64,000 bases of DNA. Source: Verticillium longisporum. Lineage: Eukaryota; Ascomycota; Sordariomycetes; Glomerellales; Plectosphaerellaceae. The position numbers and the translations under genes were made by a program. The stretch's first letter is position 1. Every line of letters starts with the position of its first letter. Below are positions 10,733 through 22,554 of this stretch, one piece after another. The stretch covers positions 3,906,001-3,970,000 of the forward strand of contig JAETXT010000009.1 in the NCBI GenBank assembly GCA_019188255.1, written 5' to 3'. The notes beneath the pieces were generated by a model. The model was given only the letters and a program-made list of their open reading frames with translations, ran no database searches and had not been told where the DNA came from.

Positions 10733-13404
10733 GATGGCTTCAGAACAAGATCGTTGATCGTGGTATTGTAGACACGAAGGACACCTGGGTACTCGAGGAT
10801 GCACAAGCTACGTCTCCCCTTATAGACCACAATATTGCGAATAACAAGTTCGTCTTCATGGCGATTTACAGGCTTGACTTTGGAGGGTATCGGGACCACA
10901 TCAGCGGGACAGGTCGAAGGGTTCGCCTTTGAGAATGGAGTAGGACATGTCCACGAGAGCGTTCAGCTCCCACGAAGGTCACGGCTACTGCTTTCCCATA
11001 TTGCCATTGGTCCGCTCTTGCGGTTGCCAAACTTCAATAGCAAAAGGTTGGCTCACGCGACACCCTCCTCAGCAACATCACGTGGATGCATCGGTTGTAA
11101 CGACGAAAAGAGGGGAAACGGCGTTGATCGTGTGCCCTGTGTGACCTGCAATCTCTTCAAATGTTCCCATTCGTTTTTGAATGACCAATAAGAAGTCGGC
11201 AGACCGACAGTGATGAATATGTTGTACGGATTCTCTTGCTGCGTGTTCTCGGCCTTGCTATGGGCTTGTTTGTCCGTTGGCAGCGGACGAGGGAACTACG
11301 GGTTGCGACAGAAAAAGCGCCTGGGTGTGTGACCTGTCCCGCACCACCGACGATTGGAGCAAGTCGGCCGGAAGATGATACGCTGTAATCGATACCACAC
11401 GGCAACACTGTAAAGGAATAAAGTTATTAGACTAGTAGGCTAAGACGTGATCACTGTCCCGTGATTGTGCCGTAATCGCCTATTCTTGATTACATCAGGA
11501 GGTTACGCGACCGTCCCGTCTACTGTGCTCGGAATAGTACGCTAGACTAGAAATGGAAAACAATCCAGGAATTCGCAGTCTTTTACAACCTAGAACTTGT
11601 TGGGGTACGCTAGGTTAGAAATGGAAAACAATCCTCTTAGATCTAGCCTCGTTTTCGAGCTTGGGTTTATCTCCGAGCCCGAATAAACGTGGCAATAGTG
11701 TCTCGTCAGCTCCCTCCGATTGTTTCCCTCATTGGGACGCCTATCAACAGATAAATTACAAGCCATTCCATCTGCGATTTTTCTATGCTAATGCTTAGCA
11801 GGAGCTACATTTGACGAACAGGAACCACGGTTGCAACCAGGCCCCAGCGAGACATAGCGGTCCGACCTTTCATTCAAGTGGTACAAAAGCAATGTTAGCA
11901 GCTACACAACTGTCCGGCGTATTGCATACAGCTCTGCCCAGCAGAAGCGTCAACTTGGGCAAATCTCGGCCTCAGCGCAGTGGATTCCACTAAGACTTCC
12001 TCCTGCCTAACGGGATCTCAGAATTCTTCGAGCAAACAGATCTCTCGCAACTCGCCCATCTTTGCCCTTCTCATCTGGGTCAATGTGAAACTTGCCAAGA
12101 GTGCCTAAGACCTTGGTCTGGGCCCCGGTCTTCAATATACTGGTAAAATAGAGAGTGCAGACATGAGGCCAGGCATAAAGTAGTGCGAACGTTCCAGAGG
12201 CTAATGCCTACTTGTGCTACTGCGGAGCCGGTTGTCGCCTGCCTGTGTCTCCCGTCGTCCAACGGTATGTGACCAATCACCATCTTCACGAGTCCGGCGC
12301 GGTACGGGGCGAGCGATGTTGTGCACATGCCGCCCATCCATCACAATTCTCAAGCTTCATCTGTCTCATAGCACTGATATGGCTGGGGAGCTTCGCTTCA
12401 GGCCGCCCGTCGCAAAGCCTCATGGGTGTTCACAATAGCTCCGACCAGCTACCCGAATGCTGGCCGAACAGCGATTGCGAAACTGGTACTCTGCTGCATT
12501 CCATCCGCTCGGCAGTGCTCTCATCAGCCGACGTCTATTTTCTGTGAGCCGAATCTTGCAATGTAGCTTCGCCGAAAGGATTACGACACGTGGCCATTCC
12601 CGCAACGGACATCGTCCCGATCCGGCGTGATCGATTCGACCGAAGTACACCGCTCGCAGCAAAACCAGATGTGCTCGAGCACACATTGACGATTCAGACC
12701 CGATGTAAACTTTTTGCACGACTACAAGATGATATCAGCTATGTATCGCGACCGCGGTGTCTTCATTCCTAGTGAGCGTTCTTGTACGTATCATCACATT
12801 GTCTGTTTCCACACACTCGTGGCTTGCCAATAGAGCCCGCCGCCAGCCCTGGCAAACTCTCGCCGTATATATATTTCAGCCGGCCGGTCGAGCAGGCGTC
12901 CTCGTTCCCGGCACTGTGGTGCTCAAGTACAGTGTATCAGCCCAAGGCATTACAAAGACGCGCGCGTCTCGACCTGGCAAGCAAGAATCGAGCGCGCTAG
13001 GTAAAACAACCCTGTATCAAACAGAAAGATCTCCATTGACATGTTGAAATTGTCGTCATAATGTCCGATGGAGCATTAGCCAATGATCATACAGTTATCT
13101 CGAATAGAGAAAGCACGCAAGGCCCCCCTCGCCATTGCTCCTTGGTAATGCCGGCCAGACAGTCGTAGCACTACATCAGCCACAGGCATTAGTTAACGTC
13201 ACAGGATGGAACTAGGCGGACATAGCTTAAATCCTAGCATGAGTCCGTTTTGCCGAGCCCCCTGAACAAACATTCGCTATCGCATTAGCTTGTGAGAAGT
13301 ATAATAGAGGGTACGGTCCTGGCCTGCGCCGCACCTCAGAATTATGAGGCCAACACATCTGTTATCTCGTCCTTGCTACGACGCGATTCATTGCAACCAA
13401 CAAA
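10733..13404. other. Gene-free stretch
   Basis: About 2.7 kb with only short open frames in conflicting phases and no recognisable family, RNA gene or transposon ends. It contains one imperfect direct repeat near 11.5 kb. Confidence 0.5.
11537..11634 (+). repeat. 30-bp imperfect direct repeat pair
   Basis: Copies at 11537-11566 and 11605-11634, beginning GTACGCTAG and ending GAAATGGAAAACAATCC, 68 bp apart start to start, with two adjacent differences (AC versus GT). No target-site duplication or terminal inverted repeats are seen around them. Confidence 0.75.
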
Positions 13405-14720
13405 ATGGTCAGAACACTTCCTTTCGCGGACATCGAGGTGCCTGTCCCTGGATTCGGTGCCATGGGTCTCAACTTTGCCATGGGCGCGAACTTGAGCCCT
13501 GAGGAAGCCGAGCCAGTCCTGCTTAAGGCCATCGAGCTGGGATGCACATTCTGGGACACAGCTGTAGGTCGCCAACGCCCAACGCCCCGGCTCGACATAT
13601 TCGCTATAAGCCAGCGCAAAAGATTAATAGGGGTACCTCAAGGTTGTCTACAGAGCCGGCATCAACGAAAAACTACTTGGCGACTTTATTAGGAAGCATA
13701 ATGTTCGCGATAAGGTTTTCGGTGAGGAGGCAGCCGCACATATCACATCCCAAGCACAATATCACTGACGGATGGCCTGATGGTTAGTTGCCTCCAAATG
13801 TGGATTTGACGTCTTCGGCGGGTCCGGCCGCGTTACCAACTCGGCGTCTCACATCAAAGAGTACATTGAGGGCACGATCGAGAGGCTCGGGTTCGCTCCG
13901 GACCTGTATTACCTCCACCGCATAGATCCCAGTACGTGGAGTTGGCCGATATCCCATGGCCTAAAATAGGCTAACTCCAGCAGCTACCCCCCTCGAAGAG
14001 TCGATTGCTGCTCTCGATGAAATCAGAAAGGCTGGCAAGACCAAGTATATTGGACTCTCGGAATGCTCGGCAAATACACTCCGTAAAGCGAACTCGAGTA
14101 AGGTTACGGCTATTCAAATTCGGTTATCGTCACTAACAGAGGCTCCGTAATTCGCAGTCGCCAAGATAGACGCCGTCCAAGCGGAGTACTCCCCTTTTGA
14201 GACAGTGCACGAGACGAACGGCTTGATCGATACTTGCAAAGAGCTCCACGTAGCGTTTGTAGCATTTAGTCCCCTAGGCCACGGTTTCCTTGTCGACGAC
14301 TTCCAGTACAAATCCCCCGAAGACTTTGCGCCGGATGACTTCCGTCGGGTCTGTGAGTTGTCCTTGATATTTAAGAATGAGCAGACGAATCGAACTTAGT
14401 CTCTAATGTCTGGTAAACATATAGCTCCTAAGTTCCAGGGCGAAAACTTTTTCAAGAACAAGGCCATTGTGGAAGAGATCAAGGAGCTTGCGGTCCGGAA
14501 AGGGTGCACTTTAGCTCAGATTGCTCTTGCCTGGGTGGCAGCCCAGGGCATGATCTCCATCCCGGGAACGACCAAGGTTAAGCGTCTGGAGGAGAACTGG
14601 GCATCCAGAAACATCGAACTCACGGAGGACGACAAAGTGGCTCTGCGTAGCATTATCGATAATGCCAAGCTTCATGGAAACAGGTTCGACGCTGATCACG
14701 AGGCGACGGTTGGAAATTAG
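13405..14720 (+). CDS. Aldo/keto reductase
   Basis: Six exons: 13405-13563, 13643-13721, 13788-13931, 13984-14097, 14158-14352, 14425-14720; 328 aa. The NADPH-dependent AKR catalytic tetrad is complete: D51 and Y56 (in WDTAVVY), K83 (VASKCGF) and H123 (YYLHRID). Further landmarks are GFGAMGL at the N-terminus, [28 protein letters not shown] and the C-terminal [13 protein letters not shown] phosphate-binding loop. It should be a cytosolic carbonyl reductase; the closest recognisable types are fungal AKRs of the pyridoxal-reductase/aflatoxin-aldehyde-reductase kind, but the substrate is unknown. Intron 3 ends in a NAGNAG acceptor (CAGCAG at 13978-13983), so exon 4 may start at 13981 or 13984, adding or losing one codon. 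Translation would stop in introns 1 and 2 if unspliced. Confidence 0.9.
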
Positions 14721-17253
14721 AGATGAAGACATCCGCAGTTGCCAAACCAGACTGAATTTTGCGCGCTGAAAAACGTTGGAGGAACTAAACCGCTCGCATA
14801 TTTCCAATGATGCTTCTGAGCTAGGCATTCCTACAGTCGTACCTCTCTCTCACCAACGATTGTTACTGTGATTGTGTAGGAACCCGGAACATTCATGGTG
14901 TTGAATGTATTGCAGGAAGTATCACCGCGTACATACAGGTTATGGATAGCCAAAAAAGAAAAAAAACCTAAAAAAACTCTAGGATTGACGTCTAACGCTA
15001 GTGCTTTCCTGAAGATTCTGTCAATTGATTTTCCCCGCCTGAACAGTCCGAGGCAGCATGATATCAGTCCCATGACAGTAGGTGTGAAAGGGAATCCAAG
15101 GGAAATCCCTTCAGAGGGAATATTCAGGGAAAGAGGTCCGCCCTGATGCGCCAGGTCCACTTCCGTTCGATGTCGTCAATTTCGAGATTTTCGTTTGCTG
15201 GAACCCCATGATGTGTGAGCTATATGCGTTGCTCTGTTTTTGAGCCCGCATGTTGAAGGTCGTATGGGCATACGTCAACCCCAATAATCTGCATTGAGGA
15301 TTCAGATCTGCGAACCCTACAGGTAGCCTTTACCAAGCGGAAGAGTCCAAATATAAGCCAATCGTATGCCATGGCCAACTCTCCAGTGCCAGTTTCTATG
15401 TTGAGAAGTCGATTTCCGGGACCCTGGCTGAACACGAAATTACCGTCCCATGTCTTCTGGTGTCGTGTGCGACGCCAGTCATACGAGACCAGCAGGAGTC
15501 TTTTCACCAAACCCAGGTCCGCCCTCCTTTCTCGTACGTCCTTGACCAAGGTCGGCAATAGCTTGATAGCTGGCGTGACCCGGTTCATGCTCGTATTTGA
15601 CCCTCCTCCGGCCTCCCTTGCCACTACATCCGTCGAAGCCTTTCCCAGGTCCTTGCAGTGTCATGATGGCGGCTACTGGTACCTGCACCCACCTTTTCGA
15701 CATTGTCAAGTCCGTCGACACGCTCATTCAGTTCACAAATGTAAATCTGCGGAGGTGACCATTGATGACGATGTGCGTCGGCTGGCGGGGCATCCCCTGG
15801 CTGCACCCCCTTTTCACAGCATGCGCAGGGCGGGATCTGCAGACAGCCGACCGGAGATTTCAATCAAGTTGGCAGAGGGGTGGGGGACCAGTCTCCAGCC
15901 GGGATCGACAGCATAAAGTGATGGCGTGGAGGCTGGGACGGTGAGTACACGTGTCGACTGCAGGCGGCTGTGTGTGTGTTTGTGTATGTGCTGGCGGTTC
16001 GAAAAACGAATCAACGCATGGCAGCTTCATGAGAGAAAGCAAGGTTCGAGTGAGAGGTTGGACGAATTGATAGATGCAATACTGAAGATGCAGGGTGAAC
16101 AAGGCAGGCAGCCGCCAGGTTGTAACGATGGCTGGGGATGTCGACCAGAGGGGAGGCTTCGTGCTGATCGAGGGACAAGGGCAGCTGACAGCAGCACCAG
16201 CTGCGCTCTGTGAGACGCTGCAAGGCCCCTAGATCCGTCGGGGTTGTTCCGGACGGTAGTGCGCCTCCAGGGCGGTTCCCTCGGGGAAGAGGGGCACAGG
16301 TGGCTGGAATTTCAGGGGCCTTCTCACTGGAATGTCCTCGAAACCGACAACACAAACAGGACCCCCTCGGCCGTACCACCACACCAACATCCCCCAGGCA
16401 CCTCTACTTGCACTGCCCAGCACCGCAGGGATTGATCGACTCCTTTGTTTGGGAGTGGCTTCTTCTGGTCTCAGATTATCATCCTCCCCATCCTCTTGGC
16501 CATGTGCCCGTCGTCCAACCGAAGCAAACAAACAGAGCCTTCCCCCTGGACAGAAGACTGGGAGGAGGCTGGTGATGCGCTGGCCGTCGTATCGATGCAG
16601 CATCGAAGGCCTCGACTGCCTACCCACAGGTATCATGCATGCACAACGACAACATTGGTCCGGCCTCTGATCTGACAGCCACGGACAGCGCAGCCATGAC
16701 GACGACACCTAAGCTGCACGTCACGCTACTCTATCTCACCTCCCCCGTCTGCCGTCGAATCGTGGGGCGGCGGGCCCTTCCCTGCGTGCCCCTCGCGTCC
16801 CGAGAGACATCATGATTGGGGATCTGCCGCTGCAATGCCTCGTCGGGCCAGAGCACGGTGGATCGGGCGACCCAAGCACAGGATCCGATTCCCTGACTGA
16901 CGTCGCTCGACACCTCGTCCAACGCTAATTGCTGATGGGAAACCCTTTTATTGGGGAGGATCAATGGAGGTCTCGTCGCGGAACCGGTCCAGGGGGTCGG
17001 TCAATGGCTTGTGTACCGTCATGCTGCTCTCTCGGACTGCGCATTTATTATAACCATGGGTCCCTCCCACCGCCATGTCTTGGGATTTGCCAGGTTCAAC
17101 AATCGACGTCAAAGGCCTGTCTGCTGCTCCTCCCCAGATTCTCTGATTCCCATACGAAGCTCGGCAAGGCGTCATTGAGGCATCATCAAGACCACCCGAC
17201 CATCCTTTCATCAGTCAAACGCGAAGCCTCGTCGTGAAACAACATCTTGCAAG
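14721..17253. other. Gene-free stretch
   Basis: About 2.5 kb between the reductase and the esterase. Overlapping open frames on both strands (for example 15371-15916 and 16229-16708) share no family features. An A-rich run lies near 14950 and a GT-rich run near 15970-15990. Confidence 0.5.
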
Positions 17254-18160
17254 ATGCCATCTACGCTCCGTCTTTTGCAATGCGTCTGCCTTCTGTGGGC
17301 TGCCACATGTATGCTTCATCCTCTTGCCTACGTACGAATCATTACTAACATATCCTTCAGCTGATGCGGCTCCGACCCCAGCCCCCGTCCACGAGCCTCG
17401 CTTCAGCGCCCTCGTCGCTGGCAACGTCTCCCTCCGCATCATGCCCCTCGGCGCCTCCATCACCTACGGCGAGGGCTCCTCCACCGGCAACGGTTACCGC
17501 CAGTACCTCAAGGACCTCCTCAACGCCGACGGCAACCCCGTCGACTACGTCGGCTCCCGCCAGGGCGGCGACATGGCGGACAACGACGTCGAGGGCTGGC
17601 CCGGCTACCGCATCGCCCAGGTCACGGAGAAGGCCAATGAGTCCCTGCCCGACACGCTGCCGAACCTCGTGCTCATCAATGCCGGCACGAACGACTGCAT
17701 CCAGCACAGCGAGCCCGAGACGGCCGGCGACAGGATGCTCGAGATGCTGCGCGCCGTCTGGGCCGCCTCGCCGCGCGTCAGCATCGTGCTGAGCACGCTG
17801 CTCGTCAACAAGGTCGCGTCCGTCGACGAGTGCGTCCGCGGCGTCAACGAGCAGTTCCGCACCCTCGTCGAGGCCCAGCAGGCCATCTCGAAAAAGGTCG
17901 TCCTCGTCGACTTCCACGCGCCCGAGGGCCCCACCGTCGATGACCTCGTCGACGACATCCACCCCGGCGACGCCGGCTTTGAGAAGATGGCTGCCATCTG
18001 GTTCGAGGGCATCAAGGACGCCGCGTCCCGGGGCTGGGTCGAGGAGCCCCAGGTCCTGCCAGGGAACGAGACGAAGAGCAGCACCCTCGAGGCGAGGGTT
18101 GGTGCCGCCCTGCGCTCGGCGACGACGGGTGCAAGGGAGCACGCCAAGGCCATGCTTTGA
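17254..18160 (+). CDS. Secreted SGNH/GDSL-type esterase
   Basis: Two exons, 17254-17308 and 17361-18160, with a 52-nt intron containing a perfect TACTAAC branch site at 17343-17349; 284 aa. Exon 1 encodes most of a signal peptide (MPSTLRLLQCVCLLWAA). The SGNH blocks are clear: the nucleophile serine S51 in IMPLGASITYG (block I), the Asn of NAGTND (block III), and the Asp-His pair in DDIHPGDAGF (D216, H219; block V). Family members hydrolyse acyl or acetyl esters of lipids or plant polysaccharides outside the cell. Reading straight through the intron also stays open from 17234, but would replace the signal peptide, so the spliced model is preferred. The strongly GC-rich third positions leave long antisense open frames that are not genes. 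Confidence 0.9.
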
Positions 18161-19075
18161 AAGGGTGGAACGTTGCTGTTACACGGCGGGGGAGCAATCA
18201 CTGGCATTTCTACGGCGTTCAGGATAAGATGGGTGGAGACTTTACAAAGCGACGCGCCAGAGTGTCGCGTGGGAGGTATCGAGGCGGCGGTCGCCCCTTG
18301 ATCGTATGTAATGTGTAAATAAGTAGAGTATACAGCCGGATATATGACGGCCGGATACAAGATCCGAGACTATGTGCGCATAACGCCATTAGTGATTGTA
18401 CTGTCTGACAGCGCATGTCTGTGCAGTCATCGGTCCCGTAAGGAAAGCAGAAACGGCTCCCAATCCGTCATCCCTGCCTGGCTCCGAGTAGGATCGATCC
18501 TTCGTGTTCCATAATTTACCCCACTTTATCAACGCCGACACTTACGCGTGTTCCTCATTTCACTTCCAGCCTTGGACTGTTGACATGTAGCTGTGCGGTT
18601 GCTGATAAGGACAGGGGCAGAGCTGAACGGCATGTGCAAGAGGCAGACAGACAAGATATTTGTGGTTGAACCCGTTCAAATACACATTGTGGTTGCGAGA
18701 GCAGACCTCGGTCTTGAAGTCGGACGGTTTATATATTGTCTTTCTCCAAGTGATATAGGGATTACAAACTTCAGCTGCGTCCTCTGGCAATCCCAATAAA
18801 CAGTCGACTTTCGCAGTTCGGGGTGGGGTGTAGTGTGGTGCTGACTGGTCGCCTCACCTCGGTCGGCTGCCTAGCGCCCCTCACCGAGAACTTCTCCTCG
18901 GTGAACAGGCCCGTCAACGAATCCGAGACTGATTCGCGACGCCCCAACCTTGCGCTTGACAACCTTTGACATCCCACATTTCAACCACAAGCATCTGCAC
19001 GAACTCGTTCCCGACAGCCCAAACGAACCGAATACCCATTCTCCATCACCCGACACCAGAAGCAGACCTCGCAGG
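18161..19075. other. Intergenic
   Basis: About 0.9 kb between the esterase stop and the SF3a2 start, including the SF3a2 promoter and leader. No gene seen. Confidence 0.5.
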
Positions 19076-19800
19076 ATGGACTACGAGAACCGCGTCGGCA
19101 CCAAGTTGGGCGGCGGCGGCGTCGCCCCGCAGTCGGCCTCGACCGCCGACCGCCGCGAGCGCCTCAAGAAGCTCGCGCTCGAGACGATCAACCTCGACAA
19201 GGACCCGTACTTTTTCAAGAACCACGTCGGGTCCTTCGAGTGCCGGCTCTGCCTGACGGTGCACCAGAACGACGGCTCATACCTCGCGCACACGCAGGGC
19301 AAGAAGCACCAGACGAACCTCGCGCGGCGCGCGGCGCGCGAGCAAAGGAGGGCAAGGGCGCCATCGACCCGGCGACGGGCCTGCCGGCCGGCGTCTCGGG
19401 CGCCGGCTTCTCCGTCGGCCCGCGGCGGAACCTCGTCAAGATTGGCCGCCCCGGCTACAAGATCACCAAGGTCCGCGACCCCATGACCCGTCAGCAGGGC
19501 CTGCTCTTCCAGCTGCAGTACCCGGACATTGCGCCCGACGTCGAGCCCCGCTGGCAGGTCATGAACGCCTTCACCCAGCGCGTCGAGGACCCGGACCGCA
19601 ACTTTCAGTACCTCCTCGTCGCGGCCGAGCCGTACGAGACGTGCGGCTTCAAGATTCCCGCGCGCGAGCTCGACAAGCGCGACGACAAGCAGTTCTCCTA
19701 CTGGGATCCGGACTCCAAGGAGTACTGGGTCCAGGTCATGTTCATGTCCGAGCGCGAGGAGCGCTATGTTGCCGCGCCGGGTCTGAGTACGAGGAGGTGA
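19076..19800 (+). CDS. SF3A2: Splicing factor SF3a subunit 2 (Prp11/Sap62-like), interrupted by an apparent -1 frameshift
   Basis: The start ATG at 19076 opens MDYENRVGTKLGGGGVAP, the invariant N-terminus of SF3a subunit 2. Residues 55-85 form the matrin-type C2H2 zinc finger (FECRLCLTVHQNDGS...HTQGKKHQTNL). The frame then changes without any possible intron: codon CAA at 19343-19345 ends frame one, and AAG at 19345 starts the conserved continuation KEGKGAIDPATGL, followed by KIGRPGYKITKVRDP, PDIAPDVEPRWQVMNAF and EREERY in a second frame to the stop at 19798-19800. Combined length about 241 aa, normal for fungi. The product is a U2 snRNP component needed for branch-site recognition, so a true loss would be expected to be lethal; a missing A in the sequence at 19344-19346 is the simplest explanation. 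Confidence 0.9.
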
Positions 19801-20412
19801 AGCAGGGGGAGAAGAGAGAGGGGGAGAAGAAAGACAGAGGAAGAAGGGCTTGTATTGTTGTACATGATAAAAACGGGCATCCCCACAGATGCTAGGGTAC
19901 GGACAGCTCAGGCGATCCTCGTCGGGTCAAGCCAAGGGCACCGCGGAGTTTGGGTGTACTGAAAGGAACTAGATTGTGAGCTTTAATTCATCACGAGCAA
20001 CTGGCACTGACAGTCTTCATGTTGGTAGCGTGAGCGTGACGCTTGATGCTTTGGCTGTCACACACCTTTCGCATTGTAGTCTACTCTGCCGTCTTCAAGT
20101 GACACCTGGCCAGCCTCCTTCTCTCGCTTGAATTTGTTCTGCGGTGGTGTTACCATTTAGAACCTCAACAGCATCTTTGACTCTCTTCTCCGTCGGGGTG
20201 TCGCAGCACCCGCCTCATGCATCTCATCCTGTCACATACATGCTCATCTAATACTCCTTCCACTCCTTCATTCCTCCATGGCCCGTTTCAACACTGGCCA
20301 GACAGACACAGATGCAACACTGACAAGCTTCCTTTCGTCATCTCTACGCAATGCAATCAAGGAAAGAACAGGACCACAAACACACGGCTGGGCAGCCGCA
20401 GGTTCAGCGAGC
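19801..20412. other. Intergenic, convergent 3' ends
   Basis: Tail-to-tail spacer between SF3A2 and the COT1 gene. No gene seen; probably the two 3' UTRs. Confidence 0.5.
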
Positions 20413-22554
20413 TTAGCGGAAGTTGTTGTCGAATCGCTTGAAGGTGTAACCGATGAAGGGCAGGCTCATTTCAGGGGTCTCCTCCACGGGGCCAGGCTGG
20501 CCAGCGGAGCGCTGCTGCACGGCCTGCGCCTTGAGCACGGTGGCGTTGTCGGTCTGGTCGATCTCGTCCGTCGGGAAGTACGTCGTATCGATGGCCGAGG
20601 TGAGCCTGGGCTCGAACGGTGCCCTGATGCGACGCAGGCTGTCGAACTCGACACCGCGGAAGAAGGTGTGGGCCTTGATCTCGTGGGCGCCACCTCGGCC
20701 CAAGCGGTTCTCCGTGTTGCAGATAAGGCTACGTTGGTCAGCAAGGGCAGTCCAAGGCAGGCCGAAAGATAACTTACCTCCTTATCAGGTTCTCAGCCTC
20801 GGTGCCCAAGGTGATGTCGTCGGGGAAGTACAGCGTCTGACGCCAGTTCACGATCTTCCGATAGGTATCGTGGCTGTCCTCGGCGCAGAAAGGTGGCCAA
20901 CCGACCAAGCACTCGAACATGATGGTGCCAAGCGACCACCAATCGCAGTCGTAGGTGTAACCGTGCCCGGTGAAGATTTCCGGCGCGATATAGTCGGGCG
21001 TACCAACGGTGGAGTAGGCCATGAGACGTCGCGACCTTCGCCAGTCATTGATCTGCGAACGGTTGCTGACCGTCAGGTTGATCTGATCGAGAGCCACCGA
21101 GTTGCGGTCGCGGGGCCGGTTGGAGCGGCCCTGCATCAGCTGAGCGTAGTAGTTGTTGTCGTGCAGGCGTTGGAAGCCGGTGGAGAGACCGAAATCGGTC
21201 AGTTTGACGTGGCCGCCTCGGTCGAGCAGAATGTTGTCGGGTTTGATATCACTGAAAAGCAACAAGGTCAGCGGAGTGTCCCACAACAGCAAAGTCACCC
21301 TACTGACCGATGGATGAAGCCCAGCTTATGGACGGCCTCGATCGCAAGCACAATCTCGGCAATGTAGAAACGTGTAATGTCCTCCGAAAAGATCTCATAC
21401 TTGATAAGCATGGTCATCAGATCGCCGCCGGGCAAGAATTCCATCAACATGTAGAGGAAGTAGGAATCTTGGAAGGTGGTGAAGAGCTTGACGACCCAGG
21501 GGCTGTCCGACTCGGCAAGGATGTCACGCTCGGAGCGCACGTGAGCCAGCTGGTCCTTTTTGAACATCTCCGTCTTGATGAGAGACTTCATGGCGTAGAC
21601 CTTGCCATCTTGCTTCTTCTGAACCAGCTTGACCTCGCCGAAAGCGCCCTTGCCGATAATCTTAACGGTGGCGTAGTTCTCGGGACGATCTTTTGTGCGC
21701 AGGAAGCGGAGGTACTGGCCCTCCTTACGGCCGCCGGTCGACCAAATCTGCTCACGCCTCGATGCGGGTTGGTTGGGCTCCGCAAGCTTCTGCTCCATCT
21801 CGCTTTGCCTGTAAGGAACCTGTCAGCGGCGTTGGCCTACATGTTGAGGATCCCTCATACGAGTCCTGACGTACCTCTGGTTCCTCTCACGTGCGCGTCG
21901 TACACTGTCTTTGAAGAAATCGGCAGCAAGCTTGGAGCACTTGACCTGGTTGTTGTTGGCGTTCGAGCCGTACTTGTCGGGGTTGCGCTCAGGAGCACGG
22001 GCAAATTCGTCGACAGGCGCGGGGCTCTGCGTCGGCATGGGAGCGGCGGGGTAGCTGCCGTAGCCTGAAGGCTGGCCGGAGGCGCCAGCAGTACGGGGCC
22101 TCTGGGCCGGAGAAGCGCCCCGGGCGCCATAGCCGGGAGCAGCCCTCGCGGCACCTCCTAGGTTCTGGTGGGAAAACTGGTGAGCAAGGCCAGTGTTGGG
22201 GTCGTTGGTGCCCGGGGTGTTGGAACGCTGTTGGTAGACATTTTGAGGAGCAAAGTCGGTGGCCTGAGGCTGGGCGGGGTACTGCGGAGGGTACTGGTTA
22301 GGCACGAAGTAGCCTGGAGGGGCATAACCAGTGCCGTAATGCTGCTGCTGCTGTTGTTGCTGCTGCTGCTGCTGCGGGGGGTGAAGGTTGCCGGGTTGCT
22401 GCTGCTGGCCCGAGGACTGCGGGAAGACGGGCTGCGGAAACGTCGAGGGCGTGGTGGGATAGTTGGAGCGATCGCCGGAGGGTGCATGGCGATCGTTCCC
22501 GTTTCCGAAGTTGAGGTACAGACGGTTGCTGCTGTTGCTGTTGCTGTTATCCAT
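20413..22554 (-). CDS. cot1: NDR-family Ser/Thr kinase COT1 (Cbk1/Orb6 type)
   Basis: Four exons: 22554-21875, 21808-21308, 21251-20778, 20728-20413; introns of 66, 56 and 49 nt; 656 aa. The N-terminus is low complexity and Q/P/N/G-rich with an 11-residue polyglutamine run, followed by the Mob-binding helical region ([18 protein letters not shown]). Kinase landmarks: glycine loop GKGAFGEV (279-286), catalytic lysine K301, RDIKPDN (394-400) with catalytic D395, DFG (413-415), the NDR-specific insert between DFG and APE, the activation site in [14 protein letters not shown], and the C-terminal hydrophobic motif FIGYTFKRF. In Neurospora COT-1 with MOB2 governs polar hyphal tip growth and branching. 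A long upstream region (about 1.9 kb shared with TIM54) precedes it. Confidence 0.96.
22342..22374 (-). repeat. CAG/CAA polyglutamine tract in the COT1 gene
   Basis: Eleven consecutive glutamine codons (nine CAG, two CAA on the minus strand). Trinucleotide tracts of this kind commonly vary in length between strains. Confidence 0.9.

Noticed and set aside
17357..18142. 261-codon open frame antisense to the GDSL esterase
   Set aside because: Same codon-bias effect; the sense strand has all catalytic blocks.
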